From UMGS1124 sp045613165 (GTDB lineage Bacteria > Bacillota_I > Bacilli_A > RF39 > UBA660): a stretch of DNA of 17,841 nucleotides. This document shows, piece after piece, positions 12,987 through 17,841 of this stretch (positions within the stretch are counted from its first letter, which is position 1; each line of letters opens with the position of its first letter). Under the pieces are notes generated by a model. It saw only the letters and a program-made list of their open reading frames with translations. It was not told the origin of the DNA and made no database searches. Made by a program: the position numbers and the translations under genes. The DNA lies in assembly GCA_045613165.1 (NCBI GenBank), contig JAZLAK010000104.1:1-17841 (forward strand), written 5' to 3'.

Positions 12987-13015
12987 ATTTTATACCAAAA
13001 TATTTAGAAAATCAA
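12987..13015 (-). promoter_or_regulatory. Promoter of spoVG
   Basis: TTGATT (13010-13015), 17 bases, TAAAAT (12987-12992) on the minus strand, directly after the yabG stop region. Confidence 0.6.
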
Positions 13016-13019
13016 TACT

Positions 13020-13793
13020 TTATCTAGGATAACCTACATACATCATACCAGTTGATTTTAAACCACCAATTCCGTCTTTACCATACTTGGTTTTATCTAA
13101 AAGTTGTAATAAATCAATTTCAGTTCCTCTTTCAGTTAAAGCTAAATTAACAGCTATAATAGCAGGATCTAAAGCGTGAATATTAATTCTTTTTGGACTA
13201 GAAGCAAAATTAGCCCCTGCTTTAATTAAAGCTTCATAATCACTTTGACAAGCTCCTGCAATAATAGCTAATTTTTCATGACTTTTTTCATAATCTCTAG
13301 CCTGAAAAACAGCTTTAACAAAATTTTTAGAATTCTTATAATTATTTATATCATTAATATCTTTTGATTTATTAATAGAATCATGCCCAGTAATAATCAT
13401 TATATCGGGTTTATATTTTCTAAGTAATTTAGGCACCACATTATATAATTCACCTTCATTTATATGCTCTCCAATAGCTAAAATATTAGCTTTTTTATAA
13501 AAATCTAAACACCTATTTAAATAATCTTTATCTCCATCAATATGAAGTACTTTAGCAGGCAAATAAAAATATTCACTTCTATCTAAATCTTTGCGTATCA
13601 TAATAGAATCTATTAATTCTTCATCTTTATTCTCATAATCACATTTTACTAAATCATCTATATTACTATCTGCAAATAAACGTATATCAACACCCTTTAA
13701 AATAGCAACATCATTTTTTATATCAACAATCTTAAAAATAGTATCATTGTTATAGCTATTTCGACTAACATAATCACCAATTTGCAATTCCAA
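13020..13793 (-). CDS. yabG: Sporulation-specific protease YabG
   Basis: The 257-residue protein matches YabG. It has an N-terminal small beta domain beginning (M)ELQIGDYVSRNSYNND, the core IMIITGHDS (132-139), and the block GACQSDYEALIKAGANFASSP (from about 180), followed by IHALDP and a Gly-rich end. YabG is a mother-cell cysteine protease that processes spore coat and cortex proteins. The Cys in GACQS (C182) matches the residue proposed as catalytic in Clostridioides difficile. The start is probably TTG at 13793, four bases after GGTGAT, which reproduces the Bacillus N-terminus. ksgA-yabG adjacency is kept from Bacillus except for the inserted kinase gene. Confidence 0.94.
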   Translation of the reverse strand: MELQIGDYVSRNSYNNDTIFKIVDIKNDVAILKGVDIRLFADSNIDDLVKCDYENKDEELIDSIMIRKDLDRSEYFYLPAKVLHIDGDKDYLNRCLDFYKKANILAIGEHINEGELYNVVPKLLRKYKPDIMIITGHDSINKSKDINDINNYKNSKNFVKAVFQARDYEKSHEKLAIIAGACQSDYEALIKAGANFASSPKRINIHALDPAIIAVNLALTERGTEIDLLQLLDKTKYGKDGIGGLKSTGMMYVGYPR

Positions 13794-13815
13794 ATATATC
13801 ACCAATAAATTATAT

Positions 13816-13846
13816 AAAAAAAAGGATAAAATATAACATCAATCCT
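13816..13846 (-). terminator. Weak terminator after the kinase gene
   Basis: A 5-bp stem AGGAT/ATCCT (13823-13827 and 13842-13846) with a 14-base loop, followed by eight T residues on the minus strand. Read-through into yabG is likely. Confidence 0.45.
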
Positions 13847-15008
13847 AAGGTTTTAATTCTAATTTTTTAGGAACATCTTTATCCTTATATTCTTTATATT
13901 TTTTCATTATATAATTGTCTATATAATTTCTCTTATATTGAATATCACTTAATAATTTAAATTGATTACGAGCTCTATCTAAATTATGCTTATCATAGTT
14001 AGTTTTAAAATATGTATCACCATTTATATAATCATTCAAAAATCGTAAACCTAATTCAAAAGTGATAACTTCTATTGCTTCTGCCATATTACATACTTCA
14101 TCTTCAGTTAAATATGGTGCCATTTCACTTAGATATCCATCAGTATAAGATTCAAATAAATCTAATCTTAAAAATACTTCGTTTAAATCTTTTTCATCTT
14201 CTAATGCATTTGCACAAGCGCTTCTAACACCATCTCCAAAATCATATAAAGAACTACCTAACATTACAGTATCTAAATCTATTACAGTTAAATATTCTCC
14301 AGTCACTTCATGCAACATAACATTATTAACTTTAGTATCATTATGCGTTACTCTTACTGGTATACTTCCTTTTTCCATTAAACTAGTTATAATAGAAGCA
14401 CATCCAGCATTCTTTAAAACAAAAACTATTTCACTTGCAACTTCTTCTACTCTATCACAAACATCTAATTGAACATCTTTCAAAAAATTAGCATATCTTT
14501 TAGGAGTATTATGAAAATCTGCAATAGTTTCTTCTAAATTATCTATTGGAAAATCAAATAACATTTTTTGAAAATGACCAAATGCTTTACCTGCATTATA
14601 AATAACATTCTTATCAGTAGAAACATCATATGAAACAGAATTTTCGATACAATTATATGCTCTATAATACTGTTTTTCTCCATTTTCATCTGGTAACGTT
14701 GCTAACAATTTATGATTTTTTGTTGGAATTACTCTCAAACAAGGATGTACTTCGTCACCAGAAAAATTAGCTTTTTTTTCAATCCAATCAGTTACATTCT
14801 TTATATTTTGCATTAATTTATAGGGTTCTTTAAAAACTGTAGTATTAATTTTTTGAAATATAAATTGTTTTATTGTTCCGTCAATCATCCTATATGTTGC
14901 AACAAAAGTTTTATTTATATTACCATTATTCTTACTAGAGGGAGTTTTAATTAAAACACCATCTATATCAAATTGAGTTAATATTTCATTTATTTCTTTT
15001 TCAACCAT
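13845..15008 (-). CDS. Aminoglycoside phosphotransferase-fold sugar kinase, NahK-like
   Basis: The 387-residue protein has the kinase-like fold. A nucleotide-binding strand has FQKIN (Lys53). The catalytic loop is VTHNDTKVNNVM (D224 in HND-x-K-x-N-N), and the metal site is VIDLDTVMLGSSLYDFGD (D244, D246). The HNDTK and IDLDTVM-G-x-x-x-YDFGD motifs are those of N-acetylhexosamine 1-kinase (NahK) and relatives mislabelled mucin desulfatase. The likely reaction is ATP-dependent C1 phosphorylation of an N-acetylated hexosamine, but related sugars are possible. The ATG at 15008 has GGTGG 5 bases upstream; a GTG at 15020 lies at the ribosome site itself. It sits between ksgA and yabG, where Bacillus has no such gene. 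Confidence 0.82.
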   Translation of the reverse strand: MVEKEINEILTQFDIDGVLIKTPSSKNNGNINKTFVATYRMIDGTIKQFIFQKINTTVFKEPYKLMQNIKNVTDWIEKKANFSGDEVHPCLRVIPTKNHKLLATLPDENGEKQYYRAYNCIENSVSYDVSTDKNVIYNAGKAFGHFQKMLFDFPIDNLEETIADFHNTPKRYANFLKDVQLDVCDRVEEVASEIVFVLKNAGCASIITSLMEKGSIPVRVTHNDTKVNNVMLHEVTGEYLTVIDLDTVMLGSSLYDFGDGVRSACANALEDEKDLNEVFLRLDLFESYTDGYLSEMAPYLTEDEVCNMAEAIEVITFELGLRFLNDYINGDTYFKTNYDKHNLDRARNQFKLLSDIQYKRNYIDNYIMKKYKEYKDKDVPKKLELKP

Positions 15009-15024
15009 TTTAACCACCACAATA

Positions 15025-15033
15025 ATTATAACA
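15025..15033 (-). promoter_or_regulatory. Extended -10 promoter of the kinase gene
   Basis: TGTTATAAT on the minus strand, about 16 bases before the kinase start and just before the ksgA end. No good -35 is seen, which an extended -10 can tolerate. Confidence 0.45.
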
Positions 15034-15039
15034 TATATG

Positions 15040-15816
15040 TCATAATAAATTATTACAAATTTCTATAAACACTTCATAACTTAAATCTTCTGCTCTATTT
15101 GTTAAATCAAAATTATATTTCATTAATATTTCTTCTATTTTAATCAAATCATAACTTTTTAAATTATTTTTTAAATTCTTTCGTTTTTGTTTAAATGCAT
15201 CATTAACTATTTTTTTATATTTTTCAAAGTCACAATCAATAGTTTGCTCTTTTTTTACTAATCTTATTATTGCACTATCAACATTAGGAATAGGATAAAA
15301 CTCTTTTCTATCTACCGTAAATAAATACTCTATATCAAAATAATAATTAAGTATAGCAGTTATAGCACCATAAGAAGATGTTTTAGGTTTAGCACTTAAA
15401 CGTTCAGCAACCTCTTTTTGTACCATCAAAACCATTACTTCAGGAATATATTCTTCATCTATAAACTTTGTAATAATTGGAGTTGTAATATAATATGGAA
15501 TATTCGCAATAACATATAATTTATCATCTTTACTAAAATATTCTTTTAAACTTACTTCTAAAAAATCTTCATAAATTACATTTAAATTAGAATTGTCAAT
15601 TTTATCTAAATATTGTTTTAAAGATTCATCTATCTCAAAAGAAAAAACAGGTACTTCTTTTTTTACCAATAACTTTGTTAAAGCTCCATCACCTGGTCCA
15701 ACTTCAACTATTTTTGAATGTTTATCACATTCAAAAGAAGATACTATTTTATCTAAAATAGCATCATTTCTTAAAAAATTTTGTCCATATTTTTTTTTAA
15801 AATTATGTTTTTCCAT
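15040..15816 (-). CDS. ksgA: 16S rRNA dimethyladenosine transferase
   Basis: The 258-residue S-adenosylmethionine-dependent methyltransferase makes the two m6,2A residues at the 3' end of 16S rRNA late in small-subunit assembly. Visible motifs are the N-terminal KKKYGQNFL (7-15), SAM-binding EVGPGDG (38-44) and the catalytic N-I-P-Y (105-108). The C-terminal part (about 195 on), with FKQKRKNLKNNL, contacts RNA. The ATG at 15816 has AGAGG 5 bases upstream and gives the usual N-terminus; the longer frame overlaps the previous gene. Its start is 16 bases after the YabE-like stop, and tatD-yabE-ksgA order is as in Bacillus except that rnmV is absent. Confidence 0.96.
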   Translation of the reverse strand: MEKHNFKKKYGQNFLRNDAILDKIVSSFECDKHSKIVEVGPGDGALTKLLVKKEVPVFSFEIDESLKQYLDKIDNSNLNVIYEDFLEVSLKEYFSKDDKLYVIANIPYYITTPIITKFIDEEYIPEVMVLMVQKEVAERLSAKPKTSSYGAITAILNYYFDIEYLFTVDRKEFYPIPNVDSAIIRLVKKEQTIDCDFEKYKKIVNDAFKQKRKNLKNNLKSYDLIKIEEILMKYNFDLTNRAEDLSYEVFIEICNNLL

Positions 15817-15832
15817 AAAAACCTCTAAAAAA

Positions 15833-16363
15833 TCAAGAATTGCTTCTTGACCATCCAAATCTTAAAACATCATAAGTTATATTTCTTCTACCAATAGAAT
15901 AAGCCTCATTTTCACTACTAACTAATAAATCTAAATTAGTACCAGTTACACCTCTATCAAGTACTATAGCGGTCCTTTTCTTACCATCTAAATTATATTG
16001 AACAATTGAACCACATTTTAAACTTGTAGATGATGCCATTATATCAACAGTACCATAATCTTTATCTTCATAAGTTGTAATTCTATTAGTTAAAACATTT
16101 TGCCCCGTACATCCTAAAGTACCCCCACATAAAGGACAATCAGCAACATATCCAGTTAAATCACCAACATAAGTATCTAACGGATAATATAAATCTTGCA
16201 TTCTAATTTCTTCCATCTTAACAGCCATAGCAGTTAAATCTAAAACTTTATTGTTGTTATCATTAAATACTACACCATTATCTTTTTCAACATTTATTTT
16301 ATTTATACCAAATATAGCTATTATAATAACTAATATTTTAAAAACTCTACTGATATATTTCAA
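15833..16363 (-). CDS. YabE-like double-psi beta-barrel (3D-type) protein
   Basis: The 176-residue protein has an N-terminal membrane anchor or signal (about 5-23), a spacer, and a C-terminal domain from about 68. The core YGTVDIMASS, CGSIVQYN, AIVLDRGVTGTNLDLLV fits the double-psi barrel seen in the 3D domain of YabE/YuiC stationary-phase muralytic enzymes, with D136 and D145 as the best acidic candidates. A cysteine group C76-x-x-C79-(x)5-C85 (CPLCGGTLGC) plus C117 is unusual and could bind metal or form disulfides. The position between tatD and ksgA is that of yabE, though the N-terminal DUF348/G5 part of YabE is missing. The start is TTG, with AAGGTGAT 3 bases upstream. Confidence 0.75.
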   Translation of the reverse strand: MKYISRVFKILVIIIAIFGINKINVEKDNGVVFNDNNNKVLDLTAMAVKMEEIRMQDLYYPLDTYVGDLTGYVADCPLCGGTLGCTGQNVLTNRITTYEDKDYGTVDIMASSTSLKCGSIVQYNLDGKKRTAIVLDRGVTGTNLDLLVSSENEAYSIGRRNITYDVLRFGWSRSNS

Positions 16364-16387
16364 AATATCACCTTCATTAATAGTTAT

Positions 16388-16416
16388 AATATATCATGTA
16401 TAAAACTAGATGTCAA
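16388..16416 (-). promoter_or_regulatory. Promoter of the YabE-like gene (and ksgA)
   Basis: TTGACA (16411-16416), 17 bases, TATATT (16388-16393). The -35 is inside the last codons of tatD. Confidence 0.75.
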
Positions 16417-17155
16417 AAATATCCTTTATATTTCTATTGCTAATTTCAATCAATTCTTCTCTGCTAATACCCATATTTTCGGCAATAAAATCAACAACAT
16501 AATTAGTATAACTAGGATTATTTTTATAACTCCTAAAGGGAACTGGTGTTAAATAAGGACTATCCGTTTCAAAAACTAAATCTTCTACACCTATTTCTTT
16601 TATAATATCAATTAATTTGCAATTTTTAAAAGTTACAACACCATTTATACCCAACTTATATCCCATTTTTATATATTCTCTAGCAACTTCCACACTACCA
16701 TTAAAACAATGAATAATTCCTTTTATTTTATAACATTTCAATATCTCTAACATATCACCTGTTGCTTCTCTACTATGAATAACAACAGGTAAACTATTTT
16801 TTTCAGCAAACTCTAATTGTCTTTTTAAAACATTAATTTGTTCTTCTTTATTTTCTTTAGTGTAATAATAATCTAATCCAATTTCGCCTATACCTATAAC
16901 TTTATTATTGTTAAGATTCTCATTTAATAATTTCATTACATTATCTATTTCATCTAAATTTTCTCCAGGATGTAAACCTAAAACACAATACATATTATTG
17001 TATTTTTTAGACAATTCTAATACCTCTAAACAACTTAGATAACTACAAGCATTATTTATAACACGATTAACACCTTTTTTTTCTATTTCTTTCATCAAAT
17101 TATCTATATCTTCATAATATTCTTTATAAATATGACAATGAGTATCAGTTAACAT
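16406..17155 (-). CDS. tatD: TatD family metal-dependent DNase
   Basis: The 249-residue TIM-barrel hydrolase has the complete metal site: D-T-H6-C-H8, E91 in GIGEIGLDYYY, H127 in VVIHSREA, H149 in GIIHCF, and D198 in FETDSPYLTP. A NNPSY motif follows at 212-216. TatD enzymes are 3'-5' exonucleases that act on damaged or fragmented DNA and may have related hydrolytic activities. AAGTGAT lies 6 bases before the ATG. It sits between the spoVT terminator and the YabE-like gene, as tatD-yabE in Bacillus. Confidence 0.96.
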   Translation of the reverse strand: MLTDTHCHIYKEYYEDIDNLMKEIEKKGVNRVINNACSYLSCLEVLELSKKYNNMYCVLGLHPGENLDEIDNVMKLLNENLNNNKVIGIGEIGLDYYYTKENKEEQINVLKRQLEFAEKNSLPVVIHSREATGDMLEILKCYKIKGIIHCFNGSVEVAREYIKMGYKLGINGVVTFKNCKLIDIIKEIGVEDLVFETDSPYLTPVPFRSYKNNPSYTNYVVDFIAENMGISREELIEISNRNIKDIFDI

Positions 17156-17187
17156 ATATAAATCACTTCCACAAAAAATTATATAAC

Positions 17188-17210
17188 AAAAAAAAGCATA
17201 TTTCTATGCT
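17188..17210 (-). terminator. Terminator of spoVT
   Basis: A perfect 6-bp stem AGCATA/TATGCT (17195-17200 and 17205-17210), loop TTTC on plus, then eight T residues on the minus strand. It overlaps the stop codon. Confidence 0.88.
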
Positions 17211-17682
17211 AATTTATTAAATCAATAATTAATTCTCTAATTTGTTTCTGAATTTTATCATCTAAACTTTTCTCTTTATTTACAAAATAAAGTTCCCCCA
17301 TATTATTACTATCAATTATTATTGGTAAAGAAGAAACATTATATTTTTCATTTGTTTTCAAAACTAAATTAAAATTACCATCAATATTTTCAACTACTAC
17401 TTCATCTTTACTTTTTATTTCTTCTTTAGTAGAAATTATCACTTTTTGTTTTTCTAAAATTAAAATATCAAAATCAATATATTTTTTTATAAACAATAAT
17501 AATCTTTGCAACTTTTCTTTATACATTTCAATACCCATACTTTTTTTCAAAATAATACTATCTTTATCAACGAACATTTCTAATTCATCAAAATTTTTTA
17601 TTTTAAAAGTATTTCGTATTTGTTTAGGAATTACAATTCTTCCTAACTCATCAATTCTTTTCTTAAATAAATTATTATTCAT
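17209..17682 (-). CDS. spoVT: SpoVT-like AbrB family regulator
   Basis: The 157-residue protein has an N-terminal AbrB/MazE-type swapped-hairpin DNA-binding domain (about 5-50: KKRIDELGRIVIPKQIRNTFKI, LEMFVDKDSIILKK). A C-terminal region (about 70-157) of alternating strands and helices fits the SpoVT GAF-like domain. SpoVT is made in the forespore and adjusts SigG-dependent genes in Bacillus. The ATG at 17682 is chosen because GGTGAA lies 6 bases upstream; the upstream extension would overlap the preceding frame. Linkage with tatD, yabG and spoVG supports a sporulation role. The C-terminal part is too diverged for certainty, so a general AbrB-type regulator is the alternative. Confidence 0.82.
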   Translation of the reverse strand: MNNNLFKKRIDELGRIVIPKQIRNTFKIKNFDELEMFVDKDSIILKKSMGIEMYKEKLQRLLLFIKKYIDFDILILEKQKVIISTKEEIKSKDEVVVENIDGNFNLVLKTNEKYNVSSLPIIIDSNNMGELYFVNKEKSLDDKIQKQIRELIIDLIN

Positions 17683-17711
17683 GAAGATTTCACCAATATT
17701 AGTATGATTTT

Positions 17712-17841
17712 TTATCCTTCTTTTATACAAGATTTTATTAATAAAATCAAATCTAATAAATCTTTTACGTAATCTCCATTTCTATTTACAATATTTAAAG
17801 AAATAATAATCTTTTTATTAAAATATTTTAACTTAAACTTA
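17712..17841 (-). CDS. C-terminal tail of an upstream gene, possibly mfd (partial)
   Basis: An open frame enters from the right edge on the minus strand and ends at TAA 17712-17714 after about 42 codons. It reads KFKLKYFNKKIIISLNIVNR then NGDYVKDLLDLILLIKSCIKEG. It stops 29 bases before the spoVT start. In Bacillus the gene before spoVT is mfd (transcription-repair coupling factor), whose C-terminal domain ends in similar strand-helix sequence. That makes mfd a fair guess, but the piece is too short to prove it. The frame could also be a chance opening. Confidence 0.45.
   Translation of the reverse strand, partial: KFKLKYFNKKIIISLNIVNRNGDYVKDLLDLILLIKSCIKEG
17722..17750 (-). promoter_or_regulatory. 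Possible promoter of spoVT
   Basis: TTGATT (17745-17750), 17 bases, TATAAA (17722-17727), lying in the end of the preceding frame. Bacillus spoVT uses SigG, so the match may be fortuitous. Confidence 0.4.

Noticed and set aside
12944..13019. SigH-type promoter before spoVG as in Bacillus
   Set aside because: A GGAAT-like -10 exists but no AGGA-type -35 lies at the right distance; a SigA-type promoter fits better.
15593..15850. Plus-strand open frame of 85 codons
   Set aside because: Antisense to the well-supported ksgA gene.
1..17841. Mycoplasma-type genetic code
   Set aside because: TGA ends yabP and the thioredoxin-like gene at sensible positions, and Trp codons are TGG.
1..17841. CRISPR arrays, insertion sequences, prophage or riboswitches
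   Set aside because: No regularly spaced repeats, transposase or integrase genes, or recognisable riboswitch cores were seen on either strand.

Overview
The window is very AT-rich and almost entirely coded on the minus strand. It has compact intergenic gaps and looks like a spore-forming Firmicute. The lineage could be a small-genome Bacilli/Erysipelotrichia-type gut bacterium, but that is inference. TGA is used as a stop (yabP and the thioredoxin-like gene) and Trp is TGG, so the standard bacterial code applies, not the Mycoplasma code. Many ribosome-binding sites are GGTGAT rather than AGGAGG, and three genes probably start with TTG.

Layout in plus coordinates: 1-640 is the tail of a plus-strand YfhO-type membrane protein. 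It converges on, and shares a terminator with, a DagK/YegS-type lipid kinase. Next come an Hsp20 gene under a CIRCE/HrcA operator, a two-fold-repeated permease of the putative manganese/heavy-metal exporter type, and a YbiT-like ABC-F protein. A perR-rubrerythrin operon follows, with a PerR-like palindrome over its promoter. Then come an unknown protein with a HELEH motif, tRNA-Cys, a membrane protein with a DUF4352-like outer domain, a two-LysM protein, a bPH-domain protein and a membrane-anchored thioredoxin-like protein.

At 10.06-11.33 kb lies a small divergent regulatory unit. On the minus strand a 54-aa ribbon-helix-helix protein is followed by a protein made of two SpoIIID-like units. 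On the plus strand is an unknown 167-aa protein with a very basic tail. A perfect 12-bp inverted repeat sits between them.

From 11.38 kb to the end is tmRNA (ssrA) followed by a compressed version of the Bacillus tatD-to-divIC sporulation/division region. In transcription order it reads (possible mfd tail)-spoVT, tatD, a YabE-like double-psi barrel protein, ksgA, a NahK-like sugar kinase, yabG, spoVG, yabP, a short yabQ-like gene, divIC and ssrA. The genes that normally separate these in Bacillus (rnmV, veg, sspF, ispE, purR, glmU, prs, pth and others) are absent.

Promoters are often built directly on the preceding gene's terminator or stop codon, which fits a streamlined genome. The items most worth a second look are the tandem SpoIIID protein with its RHH partner and operator, the HELEH protein, and the GGTGAT translation signal.
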